Shown here: positions 8,842 to 19,606 of the stretch, piece by piece
How positions within the stretch are numbered: position 1 is the stretch's first letter
Layout: the number at the start of each line of letters is the position of its first letter
DNA from: Saprospiraceae bacterium
Lineage (GTDB): Bacteria; Bacteroidota; Bacteroidia; Chitinophagales; Saprospiraceae
Reading direction: 5' to 3'
Assembly (NCBI GenBank): GCA_024103005.1
Contig: JAGFJA010000060.1
Location: forward strand, 19,865-83,864
Length of the DNA stretch: 64,000 nucleotides
Position numbers and translations under genes: made by a program
The notes under the pieces: model-generated
Database searches by the model: none
Told to the model about the DNA's origin: nothing
What the model saw: the letters and a program-made list of their open reading frames with translations, nothing else

Positions 8842-11800
8842 ATGCATTCTCCTTTTAGTAAATTATTTTTTGCAATTTTTTTAATTGCTCTTTTTACTTC
8901 ACCATTATATAGTCAATTTGCTGTAAACACGGGAGTCACAGCTCTACAGATGGCTCAAGAACTGGTTGGGCCGGGTGTGGAGGTTATAAGTGCAAGCTAT
9001 GTAGGAAATGCAAATGCCAAAGGTATTTTTAGTGCAACTGGAACTTCGTTGCCAATAGAAAACGGTGTAGTACTCTCTACAGGAAAAGTGACGGATATAA
9101 ACAAATCTGCCAGCTCCCAGGCAAGTACAGGATTTTCAAATGCTAGTACTCCGGATTCGGATTTAGACAATATTCTTTCAGGGACTAAAAAAGACTTGGC
9201 CTACCTTGAGTTCCAATTTAAAGCAATCGGAACACAGATTAATTTTGAATTTGTTTTCGGTTCAGAGGAATATCCCGAATACAATTGCAGCCCATATAAT
9301 GATGTATTCGGGTTTTTTCTGAGCGGTCCCGGAATTACTGGAAAAGAAAACCTTGCTCTTGTTCCCGGAACCAACATACCTGTAACAATAAATTCGATAA
9401 ATAGCGGAACCCCCGGAGGTGGCTACAATATAGCAACTTGTCAGGCCATGGGATCAGGTTCGCCATTTACCCAATATTACATAAACAATAGTTCAAGTAC
9501 AACCATAGTATATGATGGACTAACCACCACACTAACTGCAACACACGACATTCAATCATGCGAAATTTATACCATTAAACTTGCGATAGCTGATCTAGCA
9601 GACAATGCATACGATTCTGGTGTGTTTATAAAAAGCAACAGTTTTCAAACAGAAGTTCCTACCTTATCAATTGAAAGTAATCCAACTTTACCTGTATGTC
9701 CGGTTGATGAAATTACATTTACTTCAATCTTAACCGGAGCCCAACCACCGATTACATATAACTGGTTAGTAAATGGCGTAGGTCAGAATGTTGATGCAGA
9801 TCAGATTACCATCAGTGGTTTACAAGATGGCGATGAAGTATTGCTGGTAGTAAATGCAGATATTAATTGCAGTGGTGATAAGTTGAAAAGCAATACTATA
9901 ACAATTGATTTTCTACCATATGGCATGGAGGATTCCAATGTGACTATTTGTGAAGGAGAAAGTTATACCTTTAATGGAATTACATATACACAGTCTGTGA
10001 GCGGTGTCACTGATACAATCCCGGATCCACCCAACTGTCCCAAAATAATAACATTAAATCTAACTGTTACACCGGCTACCTTACCGGAATTCTCTGATTA
10101 TGGTCCATATTGTCAGGGAGATACTCCACCTCCCTTGCCAAGTACATCAAATAATGGTATAGCCGGAACTTGGACACCTGCTACCATCAATACTTCAGCA
10201 CCCGGAACTTCGACATATACTTTCACTCCAAATTCAGGCATATGTGCTTCAGTAGCAACAATAGATATAGTTGTTGACGCACCTATCACACCGTCCTTCA
10301 ATCAATTGGGACCTTTCTGTCAAGGTGATACTCCGCCTTCACTTCCCGGTAGTTCAAACGACTCTCCTGCTATCAGTGGAACTTGGAATCCTGCAGTAAT
10401 AAACACCTCAACTCCCGGTACTTTTACATATACCTTCACACCCGATGCAGGATTTTGTGCAAGTACGACTACTATGGACATTGTAATTAATGCACCGACA
10501 GTCCCAACCTTTGATCCTATCGGGCCTTTATGTCAAAATAGTTCAGCTCCAACCCTGCCCACATCATCAACAGACAATCCTGCAATTACAGGAAAATGGA
10601 ATCCGAGTTCGATAAACACTAGTACTCCCGGGACATTTACCTTTAATTTTACCCCTAATCCGGGCCAGTGTGCAGCTCCGACTACAATGACAATTACCAT
10701 AGAACCTAAAGTGGTGCCTACTTTTGATCAATTGGGGCCTTATTGTAAAGATGAAGCCCCGGATGTGCTTCCCGGAACATCAACCAATTCACCGGGAATT
10801 ACCGGTACCTGGAATCCTGCCGTAATCAATACTTCTGTTGCCGGAACATTTACATATACCTTCACGCCCGATGCAGGTATTTGTGCTGAACAAACAACAA
10901 TGACCATTGTCATTGACCCACCTATCTTACCCACTTTTGATCAACTGGGACCTTATTGTAAAGATGATGCCCCGGATGTACTTCCCGGAACATCAACCAA
11001 TTCACCGGGAATTACCGGTACCTGGAATCCTGCCGTAATCAATACTTCTGTTGCCGGAACATTTACATATACCTTCACACCCGATGCATCTTTTTGTGCA
11101 CTTCCCACCACCATGGACATTACAATCAATGAACCGACAACTCCTTCTTTTACACCAATAGGGCCTTTATGTCAAAATAGCGCAGCTCCTACCCTACCTA
11201 CCACATCAAATGATTCACCTGGAATACAGGGTACCTGGTCACCATCCGTTATTGATATGTCAACCCCCGGAATATTTACATTTACATTTACACCCCTCGC
11301 ATCTGAATGTGCTTTACCTACTACATTAGACATAGAAATAGTACCAAGAATTCAGCCAACATTTAATCCACTTGGTCCATATTGTAAGGGTGATACACCG
11401 GATGACCTTCCAACATCGTCCACCAACACTCCTTCAATCTCCGGAACATGGAACCCCTCTGTAATCAACACATCCACACCCGGAACATTCACCTATATCT
11501 TCACACCCGATGCAGGTATATGTGCCGAAACCGCCACACTAACCATTGTGATAGACCCTCCCGTCATACCAACATTTGACCAGTTGGGGCCTTATTGCAA
11601 GGATGAAAGCCCTGATATACTTCCTTCTACTTCTAACAATATTCCTTCATTTACAGGGACATGGAATCCCGCTGTAATAAATACGAGTACTCCGGGAACA
11701 TTTACCTATACTTTCACACCGGATGCAGGACAATGTGCGGATCCAACAACTATGGACATTGTCATTGATCCTCCGGTAACGCCAACTTTTGACCCTATTG

Positions 11801-14800
11801 CACCTTTATGTCAAAATTCTGTTCCGATTGTCCTTCCCGGAACATCAAATAATACACCTCCTATTTCCGGAACCTGGAGTCCAGCTATTGTCAATACTTC
11901 CACACCGGGAACTTTTACTTATACCTTCACACCCGATGCAGGTATTTGCGCCATTCCAACGACTTTAGAAGTTACAATAAATGAACCTAAGATTCCCGTC
12001 TTTGATGCCATAGGTCCATTATGCCAATATGATAATGCCCCAACCTTACCTTCTGCGTCAAATAACTCTCCGGCAATTAAAGGAACATGGAACCCGGCAA
12101 TCATTGATATGTCAACTCCCGGGATATTTACTTACACTTTTACACCAATTCCTTCAGAATGTGCAACACCCATAACGATGGACATAGAAATCTTACCAAA
12201 AGTTCAACCTACATTTGACCCTTTAGGCCCTTATTGCAAGGGTGATACACCCGATATATTGCCGGGTACGTCAACTAATACTCCTCCAATTTCAGGCTCC
12301 TGGAACCCTGCGGTAATTAACACATCCACACCGGGAACTTTTACTTATACCTTCACACCCGATGCAGGAATTTGTGCTGAAACTGCCACGATGACAATTA
12401 CCATTGAAAAACCGGCAATCCCTACATTTGACCCTCTTGGTCCATATTGTATGGGGGACACACCTGATATTTTGCCGGGAACATCAACCAATAATCCAAC
12501 TATAACCGGATCATGGAATCCTGCGGTAATTAACACATCCACACCGGGAACTTTTACTTTTACCTTCACACCCGATGCAGGACAATGTGCAGATATTTTC
12601 TCAATGGATATTACCATTAATAAACCGATTCAGCCAAGTTTTGCACCGGTTGACCCGCTTTGTCTGAATGACACACCGATTGTTTTACCTGAAACATCAA
12701 CTGACAGCCCGCCGATCAAAGGAAGTTGGTCACCATTTCCGGTAAGTACATTCCCGGCAGGAGTTACAACCTACACTTTCACTCCAGATGTGGGGCAATG
12801 TGCTACAGAAACCACCTTAGATATTACAGTCAATGAGCCAATAGTAACGACATTCTCTCAAATCGATCCGCTATGTCAATATTCTGTTCCACCTACTCTT
12901 CCGAATAGCTCTTCAAATAATCCGCCTGTATTTGGCTCATGGAGTCCATCAACCATCAACACCTCTGTGCCGGGTACATTTACTTATACCTTTAATCCGA
13001 ACCCCGACGAATGTGCCACATCTTTTATGATGGATATTGAAATTAAACCTCAGATCATGCCTATATTTTCTCAATTAGGCCCATACTGTCTTAACGATGT
13101 ACCGGATATACTGAATACCTCATCGGAAAATATTCCTGCCATCACAGGCACATGGACACCATCTGTTATAAACACTTCAGTTGCAGGGACATTTGATTAT
13201 GTTTTTACCCCTGACCCACAATTTTGTTCAGCTCCATACACAATGTCAATAACTGTTGAGAATCCATCAACCCCACTTTTTAACCCTATTGATCCAATTT
13301 GTCAAAACACTTTACCTCCTGATTTACCTTTGCAATCCAATGATATTCCCCCTGTTACAGGATCCTGGAGTCCGGCAGTCATTAATACCTCTTCAACGGG
13401 ACCTTCCGTATATACATTTTCTCCTGATCCCGGCTTTTGTATGAGTCCCACCACTCTTACGGTAATTATATATGACCCGCCATTAGCTTCTTTTAATCAA
13501 TTAGGACCTTATTGCTTAAATTCTGCAGGAGAAACACTTCCTTTGATTTCAAATGACAATCCACCTGTTTCCGGTACCTGGAACCCGGCTGTTGTAAACA
13601 CTTCTGTTGTTGGTACACAGACCTACACCTTTACCCCCGATCCTAACCAGTGCGCCAAAGTCACAACAATGGATATCACTATTATTGATCCTATTGTCAC
13701 TACCTTTAATCAGTTAGGCCCCTATTGTTATGGTGTGATTCCTGATATCTTACCTCAAACATCATCCAACAATCCTCCTGTTTCAGGCACATGGAGTCCG
13801 ACTGTTATAAATACCTCTCAGCCCGGAATCACAACATATACTTTTACCCCATTCAGTACAGAATGTGCAACTCCATTTGAAATGAATATTGAGGTGAAGC
13901 CTTTACCGGAAATAGTCATTCAACCTGTACAACCAATTTGTAAAGACAGTGCTGCAGTAGTTTTAGCTGCAACTCCTGCAGGAGGCACATGGTCTGGAAC
14001 TAATGTTTCAGGCAATATATTCACCCCATCTTCAGTTGGTCAGTTCACTGTTTTTTACACCTACACGGATGCATCAGGCTGTACCAACCTTTCTTCCATC
14101 AATGTCGTCGTCAACGATTGCTCCTGTCAGAATCCCGCCTCAGTGAATGCCGGGCCGGATGGATCTGTATGTGTAGGCGGAGTTTATAATTTATCTGGTC
14201 AGGTTTGGGTTGCTACAGACATTATCTGGTCCACAAGTGGCAGTGGAACTTTTGGTAATAATTCCGATTTAAATACTACTTATACCCCAAGTACGGCAGA
14301 TATAGCCTCCGGATCCGTTGTACTGACCTTAACCACTGTGGATCATGATGGAAGCGGGCCTTGCAGCACTGTCTCAGATCAAATGATATTAACCATTACG
14401 AATACACCTATCACGATTCAACCTATCGACCCATTGTGTTCTAATGATTCTCCGGTCACGCTCAATGCTACACCTACTCCAGGTGTCTGGTCGGGTCCAG
14501 GCATCACCGGAGGTCTCTTTGACCCTACCAGTGCAGGCCCGGGTCAACATATACTAACTTATACTTTGACGGGCGGATGCACAGGTAGTTCTGCCACTAC
14601 CATAACAGTAAACCAGGCTCCTATAGTTAGTGTAGAACCAATAGATACACTTTGTATGGATGATCCTGCCATAACATTAACCGGTACACCTGCAGGTGGT
14701 ATTTTCTCCGGGCCCGGAGTTACCGGAAACACTTTTACACCTACGGTCCCCGGCAACTTTCCGGTACAGTATCTATTTACGGATTCCAATCAATGCAATG

Positions 14801-17800
14801 GAATAGCATCCATTTCCATACCCGTCATCAATTGTAACTGTGAAAATCCGGTAACAGTAAATGCAGGTCCGGATCTGGTCTTCTGCACTACCGGAGCTCA
14901 ATCAATTACCGGAACCGTATCCAATGCCTCTGTTTACCATTGGGAGACGAGCGGAACAGGTACATTTGGCAATGCTGATGCCCTTTCTACGACCTATACC
15001 CCAAGCGCAGCTGATGTTGCCTCCGGAAGCGTCATCCTTACATTAACAGGTTATGATCCTGATGGTAATGGTCCGTGTCAGGAAGCAAGTGATTTTACTA
15101 CCATTACCTTTGAAGTAATAAATATCACAATAGATCCAGTGAACCCGCTTTGCTTAAATGGAGCACCTAAAACTCTCAACGCATCACCTCCAGGAGGCAT
15201 TTTCAGTGGTAATGGTATCACTGGGAACAATTTCGATCCGGCGATAGCCGGTACCGGCACCCACACTATTACTTACTCTGTAAGTGGAAATTGTCCTGCA
15301 AGCAAAACAATCAATATTATCGTCAATCCCTTACCGGTTATTACTTTAACACCATTAGGAGAAATTTGCCTGAATGACCCATCGGTTGAACTTATTGGGA
15401 GTCCAGCTGGGGGAGTATGGTCAGGAACAAATGTCTCTGGGAATCAGTTTAATCCGGTTACTGCAGGAAGCTTTATCCTGACCTATACTTATACCAATGC
15501 CAATGGCTGTACAAACTCCAAAAACTTAACTGTTGCCGTCAAAGATTGTGCCTGTGCCAATCCCGCCACTGCAGATGCAGGAGATGATGCCATTGTTTGT
15601 AACGGAAATAATTATACGCTTTCAGGCACGATTACTGTAGCCGGCTCAGCACAATGGTCAACTTCAGGAAGTGGTGCATTTGATGACATAAATAATTTAC
15701 AGGCTACTTATACTCCAAGTAATGCAGATATCAATGCCGGCAGTGTAACCCTGACATTAACCACTGATGATCCAGATGGTGACGGACCATGCAGTGCTGT
15801 TTCGGATGCTTTAACTTTGACATTTGAAAGTACTGATATAATTCTTACACCACAGGCGCCATTGTGCATAGATGCCCTTCCTGTCACGTTAACAGCCACT
15901 CCTCCAGGTGGTAACTGGAGCGGACCGGGTATTACGGGGAATACTTTCAATCCTGCAACAGCCGGAGTAGGTTCACATAAAGTTACTTACAACATAGGAG
16001 GTAACTGTCCTGATTCAGAAGCGATGTTTATTGTCGTAAATCCATTACCTTTGATTGAAATTTTTGCTATTGATACCCTATGTGCAGGTGATGATGCCAT
16101 AACACTTTCAGCGTCACCCTCTGGTGGCACTTGGAGTGGCATAAATGTTTCAGGGAATCAGTTTAATCCTGCATCTCCGGGAACATATACGATAACCTAT
16201 TCTTATTCCGATTTAAATGGTTGCTCTGCACAGCAATCAATTTCAATTATAGTTAATGACTGCGGCTGTGCAAATCCGGTAATAGTAAATGCAGGTAATG
16301 ACCAAAATATTTGTGCAGGTGATGAGGTAACGCTTCAGGCTACCGTTCAAAATGCAGCAAATATAACATGGAGCACTTCAGGTGACGGAATATTTAACAA
16401 CCCTAATGATAATCCGTGCCATTATATTCCAGGACCTATGGATATATCTTCCGGATCGGTTAAAATCACAGCCACATCTGAGGATCCTGACGGGACCGGA
16501 CCTTGTTTCGCTGCCATTGATGAGTTGATAATAAACATCACTCAAACAATTATTTCATTTCCGCAAATTAATCCATTATGTGTTAATGCCGGATCGATCA
16601 TTCTGAATGCCACACCTCCAGGTGGAGTCTTTTCAGGTACCGGAGTTAACAACAATTCTTTTGATCCGGGTGTAGCAGGTCCGGGCAATCATGTCATTAA
16701 TTATCATATTGACGGTAACTGTCCTTCAGATAAAACAATTACAATTACTGTAAATCCACTGCCTCAACCAATTATTTCGCCGGTATCAGAATTATGCCTG
16801 AATGATGAACCAGTTATTCTAGAAGCAAGTCCCGCAGGCGGCACTTTTAGTGGAGATCATGTATCTAACGGTATTTTTATACCTTCAGAAGCCGGAACTT
16901 TTGTCATTACCTATACAATGAGTGACAATAATGGCTGTACGGGGTCAACCATTGTTTCAATTACTGTCAAAGACTGTGGATGCACAGATCCAGTTACGGT
17001 AGATGCAGGAAATAATTTAACTATTTGTTCAACCGAAACTGTTCCTTTAAATGGAAATATTTCAGGTGGAATATCCGGAAAGTGGACGACTTCAGGTGAT
17101 GGAAACTTTACTGACCCGAATGCGCTTCTTACAGTTTATACGCCGGGCCCAAATGATATCATTAACGGCTCCGTAAAACTAACACTAAAATCCGACGACC
17201 CGGATGGAAATGGTCCATGCAGTGCAGCTAGTAGTTCTGTTATAATAACCATAACTGAATTAATAATTAAAATTAATCCTGTCCCTAACCTTTGTATTGA
17301 CGGTCAGGCTGTAACACTTAGCGCCTCACCGTCTGGAGGTATTTTCTCCGGACCCGGTATCAATGGCAACATATTTGATCCCGCATCAGCAGGAGTAGGT
17401 ACCCATACTATTACATATACTGTTTCGGGAAATTGCCCCGGGCAGCAACAAATCCAGATAAATGTCAATCCTCTTCCGGCAATATCTATTAATCCCGTTC
17501 CGGAATTATGTATTAATGACCCTGCCTTTACCTTGTCAGCCTCTCCAACAGGAGGAGTATTCACAGGATTAGGAGTAACCGGGAATACATTCAACCCGGC
17601 TCAGGTAGGAATCTTTACCATTGAATATACCTATACCGATCCTAATGGTTGTTCTAATAGTTCTATCATCGACATTAAAGTCAAGGATTGCGGGTGTGCG
17701 GATCCCGCAGCAGCTGATGCCGGACCTGACCAAACCGTATGTGAAGGTGATATAATACAACTTTCCGGTTCTATTACCAATGCTCCGGGAAGTATCTGGA

Positions 17801-19494
17801 GCTCACAGGGAACCGGCATATTCGGTGACGATAATTTATTACAAACAACATACATTCCAAGTCTGGCAGATATTGTTAAAGGAAGTGTCATTATTACCCT
17901 GACCACCATTGATTCGGATGGATCAGGTCCATGTAATCCAATCTCTGATCAGATTCTAATAAAAATTACACCAAAACCAATTGTTAAAATTGTTACCTCT
18001 CCATCAGAATTGTGTCTGGATGAACTGCCAATAAACCTCGTTGCAACACCACTCGGAGGTACATGGAGTGGCCCAGGTATTGTCAATACAAATAGTTTTG
18101 ATCCTGCTAAAGCGGGCGTTGGCTCACATACACTTATTTACTCTTATTTCAATGGGAACTGTAAGGGTGAAGCAACATTAATAATCTATGTAAAGGATTG
18201 CAGTTGCAATACTGTGGTGACTGTAGATGCGGGACCAGACAAACAAATTTGTTCGGAGAATTCAATCATCATTCAAGGAAGTGTAACCGGAAGCAGCCAA
18301 ATAGAATGGACTACCGATGGGACCGGAACATTTTCAGACAAATTCAGTCCTGTTACTGAATATTTCCCATCAGATGCTGACAGGCAGAAACAACAGGTAA
18401 CATTGACAATTACCAGTCCGGATCCTGATGGTGATGGCCCTTGTGTCGCCACTTCGGATCAATTAGTTCTCACTATTACCACACTTTTGGAAATCAATTT
18501 ATTGATAGAAAATACAGATTGCCAACAACAAGTAGGAAGTGTTACTATTTTGCCACCAGCATCAGACAGGTATATTTTTTCTGTTGACAGTGGAATTACA
18601 TTCTCCGGACTACCCTATTTTGGTGACTTACAACCCGGAAATTATAATTTGATTTTTAAAGATCCACAATCTGGTTGTCAATCAACCAAGGATTTCACAA
18701 TTAATCCACCACCGTATGTAAATGCTAAATGGAACATAGTATCCAAAGCATGTACAAATGCAGAGTCAAATTATATTGACATTATTCAAACTGAAAATAT
18801 GGTATATCCCCTTGAAATATATCTGGATAGCTTACTTTGGACAACAACATCAACATTACCTTTGAAAATAGACCAACTGGAGGCTGGATCACATCATTTA
18901 TCCATTATCGATTCGAAGGGTTGTAAGGTAGAAGGTTCTTTTGAAATAAAAGCATCATCTGACATTAATATCGATATCCAGGGCGTGTATGTTGTAAATG
19001 AGGGTGAAAGTGCCACTTTGATTCCAGTAATAAATAGCCCTTATTCATCAATAACCTGGAAACCGGCGGATTATCTGTCTTGTACGGATTGCCCGACTCC
19101 AACAACCAAGCCTGAAAAGGGCATCACATATAATGTTGTAGTAACTGATAATCAGGGTTGTCAGGATTCAATCAGTGTAAGAGTTGTAATCAGAAGAGAT
19201 ATCAAAATATTTGTACCTAATGTATTTACGCCAAATGGTGATGGAGTAAATGACTTTGTAACGGTATTTACGGATCATCATATTAAAAAAATAGATAATC
19301 TAAAAATATTTACAAGATGGGGAGAATTGGTATTTGAAAAATCTGATTTACTGCCAAATATTGAGGCGGAAGGCTGGGACGGAAAGTTTAGAGGTCAGAA
19401 AATGAATCCAGCCGTATTCGCCTGGGTAGCGGAAATAAATATTCCCGGTGAAGGTGTCCGAATATTCAAAGGAGATGTAACTCTAATCAGGTGA
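8842..19494 (+). CDS. Giant choice-of-anchor L repeat adhesin with T9SS type B sorting domain
   Basis: A 3550-residue predicted cell-surface or secreted protein, probably adhesive. A signal peptide covers about 1-25. A choice-of-anchor L domain follows (about 28-270; 'FEFVFGSEEYPEYNCSPYND'). Then come one or two Ig-like domains, 18 copies of a ~71-residue repeat (about 415-1690; consensus 'TFDxLGPYCKGDTPDILP ... GTWNPAVINTSTPGTFTY') and about six copies of a ~238-residue super-repeat plus a partial one (about 1690-3210). SprB-like modules precede a gliding-motility-associated C-terminal domain ('VFTPNGDGVNDFV', about 3459-3550), the T9SS type B signal. Each small repeat has two conserved cysteines, suggesting a disulfide per module. 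No catalytic domain is seen. The ATG precedes a clear signal peptide and a terminator follows the stop. Function is inferred from architecture. Confidence 0.9.
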   Translation: MHSPFSKLFFAIFLIALFTSPLYSQFAVNTGVTALQMAQELVGPGVEVISASYVGNANAKGIFSATGTSLPIENGVVLSTGKVTDINKSASSQASTGFSNASTPDSDLDNILSGTKKDLAYLEFQFKAIGTQINFEFVFGSEEYPEYNCSPYNDVFGFFLSGPGITGKENLALVPGTNIPVTINSINSGTPGGGYNIATCQAMGSGSPFTQYYINNSSSTTIVYDGLTTTLTATHDIQSCEIYTIKLAIADLADNAYDSGVFIKSNSFQTEVPTLSIESNPTLPVCPVDEITFTSILTGAQPPITYNWLVNGVGQNVDADQITISGLQDGDEVLLVVNADINCSGDKLKSNTITIDFLPYGMEDSNVTICEGESYTFNGITYTQSVSGVTDTIPDPPNCPKIITLNLTVTPATLPEFSDYGPYCQGDTPPPLPSTSNNGIAGTWTPATINTSAPGTSTYTFTPNSGICASVATIDIVVDAPITPSFNQLGPFCQGDTPPSLPGSSNDSPAISGTWNPAVINTSTPGTFTYTFTPDAGFCASTTTMDIVINAPTVPTFDPIGPLCQNSSAPTLPTSSTDNPAITGKWNPSSINTSTPGTFTFNFTPNPGQCAAPTTMTITIEPKVVPTFDQLGPYCKDEAPDVLPGTSTNSPGITGTWNPAVINTSVAGTFTYTFTPDAGICAEQTTMTIVIDPPILPTFDQLGPYCKDDAPDVLPGTSTNSPGITGTWNPAVINTSVAGTFTYTFTPDASFCALPTTMDITINEPTTPSFTPIGPLCQNSAAPTLPTTSNDSPGIQGTWSPSVIDMSTPGIFTFTFTPLASECALPTTLDIEIVPRIQPTFNPLGPYCKGDTPDDLPTSSTNTPSISGTWNPSVINTSTPGTFTYIFTPDAGICAETATLTIVIDPPVIPTFDQLGPYCKDESPDILPSTSNNIPSFTGTWNPAVINTSTPGTFTYTFTPDAGQCADPTTMDIVIDPPVTPTFDPIAPLCQNSVPIVLPGTSNNTPPISGTWSPAIVNTSTPGTFTYTFTPDAGICAIPTTLEVTINEPKIPVFDAIGPLCQYDNAPTLPSASNNSPAIKGTWNPAIIDMSTPGIFTYTFTPIPSECATPITMDIEILPKVQPTFDPLGPYCKGDTPDILPGTSTNTPPISGSWNPAVINTSTPGTFTYTFTPDAGICAETATMTITIEKPAIPTFDPLGPYCMGDTPDILPGTSTNNPTITGSWNPAVINTSTPGTFTFTFTPDAGQCADIFSMDITINKPIQPSFAPVDPLCLNDTPIVLPETSTDSPPIKGSWSPFPVSTFPAGVTTYTFTPDVGQCATETTLDITVNEPIVTTFSQIDPLCQYSVPPTLPNSSSNNPPVFGSWSPSTINTSVPGTFTYTFNPNPDECATSFMMDIEIKPQIMPIFSQLGPYCLNDVPDILNTSSENIPAITGTWTPSVINTSVAGTFDYVFTPDPQFCSAPYTMSITVENPSTPLFNPIDPICQNTLPPDLPLQSNDIPPVTGSWSPAVINTSSTGPSVYTFSPDPGFCMSPTTLTVIIYDPPLASFNQLGPYCLNSAGETLPLISNDNPPVSGTWNPAVVNTSVVGTQTYTFTPDPNQCAKVTTMDITIIDPIVTTFNQLGPYCYGVIPDILPQTSSNNPPVSGTWSPTVINTSQPGITTYTFTPFSTECATPFEMNIEVKPLPEIVIQPVQPICKDSAAVVLAATPAGGTWSGTNVSGNIFTPSSVGQFTVFYTYTDASGCTNLSSINVVVNDCSCQNPASVNAGPDGSVCVGGVYNLSGQVWVATDIIWSTSGSGTFGNNSDLNTTYTPSTADIASGSVVLTLTTVDHDGSGPCSTVSDQMILTITNTPITIQPIDPLCSNDSPVTLNATPTPGVWSGPGITGGLFDPTSAGPGQHILTYTLTGGCTGSSATTITVNQAPIVSVEPIDTLCMDDPAITLTGTPAGGIFSGPGVTGNTFTPTVPGNFPVQYLFTDSNQCNGIASISIPVINCNCENPVTVNAGPDLVFCTTGAQSITGTVSNASVYHWETSGTGTFGNADALSTTYTPSAADVASGSVILTLTGYDPDGNGPCQEASDFTTITFEVINITIDPVNPLCLNGAPKTLNASPPGGIFSGNGITGNNFDPAIAGTGTHTITYSVSGNCPASKTINIIVNPLPVITLTPLGEICLNDPSVELIGSPAGGVWSGTNVSGNQFNPVTAGSFILTYTYTNANGCTNSKNLTVAVKDCACANPATADAGDDAIVCNGNNYTLSGTITVAGSAQWSTSGSGAFDDINNLQATYTPSNADINAGSVTLTLTTDDPDGDGPCSAVSDALTLTFESTDIILTPQAPLCIDALPVTLTATPPGGNWSGPGITGNTFNPATAGVGSHKVTYNIGGNCPDSEAMFIVVNPLPLIEIFAIDTLCAGDDAITLSASPSGGTWSGINVSGNQFNPASPGTYTITYSYSDLNGCSAQQSISIIVNDCGCANPVIVNAGNDQNICAGDEVTLQATVQNAANITWSTSGDGIFNNPNDNPCHYIPGPMDISSGSVKITATSEDPDGTGPCFAAIDELIINITQTIISFPQINPLCVNAGSIILNATPPGGVFSGTGVNNNSFDPGVAGPGNHVINYHIDGNCPSDKTITITVNPLPQPIISPVSELCLNDEPVILEASPAGGTFSGDHVSNGIFIPSEAGTFVITYTMSDNNGCTGSTIVSITVKDCGCTDPVTVDAGNNLTICSTETVPLNGNISGGISGKWTTSGDGNFTDPNALLTVYTPGPNDIINGSVKLTLKSDDPDGNGPCSAASSSVIITITELIIKINPVPNLCIDGQAVTLSASPSGGIFSGPGINGNIFDPASAGVGTHTITYTVSGNCPGQQQIQINVNPLPAISINPVPELCINDPAFTLSASPTGGVFTGLGVTGNTFNPAQVGIFTIEYTYTDPNGCSNSSIIDIKVKDCGCADPAAADAGPDQTVCEGDIIQLSGSITNAPGSIWSSQGTGIFGDDNLLQTTYIPSLADIVKGSVIITLTTIDSDGSGPCNPISDQILIKITPKPIVKIVTSPSELCLDELPINLVATPLGGTWSGPGIVNTNSFDPAKAGVGSHTLIYSYFNGNCKGEATLIIYVKDCSCNTVVTVDAGPDKQICSENSIIIQGSVTGSSQIEWTTDGTGTFSDKFSPVTEYFPSDADRQKQQVTLTITSPDPDGDGPCVATSDQLVLTITTLLEINLLIENTDCQQQVGSVTILPPASDRYIFSVDSGITFSGLPYFGDLQPGNYNLIFKDPQSGCQSTKDFTINPPPYVNAKWNIVSKACTNAESNYIDIIQTENMVYPLEIYLDSLLWTTTSTLPLKIDQLEAGSHHLSIIDSKGCKVEGSFEIKASSDINIDIQGVYVVNEGESATLIPVINSPYSSITWKPADYLSCTDCPTPTTKPEKGITYNVVVTDNQGCQDSISVRVVIRRDIKIFVPNVFTPNGDGVNDFVTVFTDHHIKKIDNLKIFTRWGELVFEKSDLLPNIEAEGWDGKFRGQKMNPAVFAWVAEINIPGEGVRIFKGDVTLIR
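10084..13905 (+). repeat. Array of 18 in-frame ~212-bp repeats inside the adhesin gene
   Basis: Eighteen units of about 70-71 codons, each beginning near 'F-x-x-(L/I)-GP-(Y/L)-C' and containing 'GTW(N/S)P' and 'TFTPDAGxCA'. The fourth and fifth units (from 10741 and 10954) differ at only three positions over about 135 bp, which points to recent duplication or gene conversion, while the last units are more diverged. Confidence 0.92.
13912..18480 (+). repeat. Array of ~714-bp super-repeats inside the adhesin gene
   Basis: Seven 'DCxCxxPxxVxAGxD' junctions (near 14117, 14829, 15543, 16257, 16972, 17687 and 18196) mark six spacings; five are ~712-715 bp and the last is shorter. Each full unit combines two 'GGxWSGxxVxGNxFxP' Ig-like domains and one 'STSGxGxF ... 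DxDGxGPC' domain. Confidence 0.9.
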
Positions 19495-19495
19495 T

Positions 19496-19539
19496 AAAGT
19501 GATGGTATGACAGTCAAATAGTGCACACCATCACTTTTT
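19496..19539 (+). terminator. Rho-independent terminator after the adhesin gene
   Basis: An 11-bp perfect stem (AAAGTGATGGT / ACCATCACTTT) with a ~20-nt loop begins two bases after the TGA and runs into a T-rich end. It probably also limits read-through from the convergent small gene. Confidence 0.75.
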
Positions 19540-19606
19540 ATCTACTAACAAATCAATCCATTATCGGGCTTATAGGTTGAAATCGACAATCTATAAATGA
19601 CATTCT

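Noticed and set aside
12345..12617. Antisense frames across the adhesin gene
   Set aside because: Several such frames repeat with the period of the adhesin repeats, which shows they are by-products of the sense codons.
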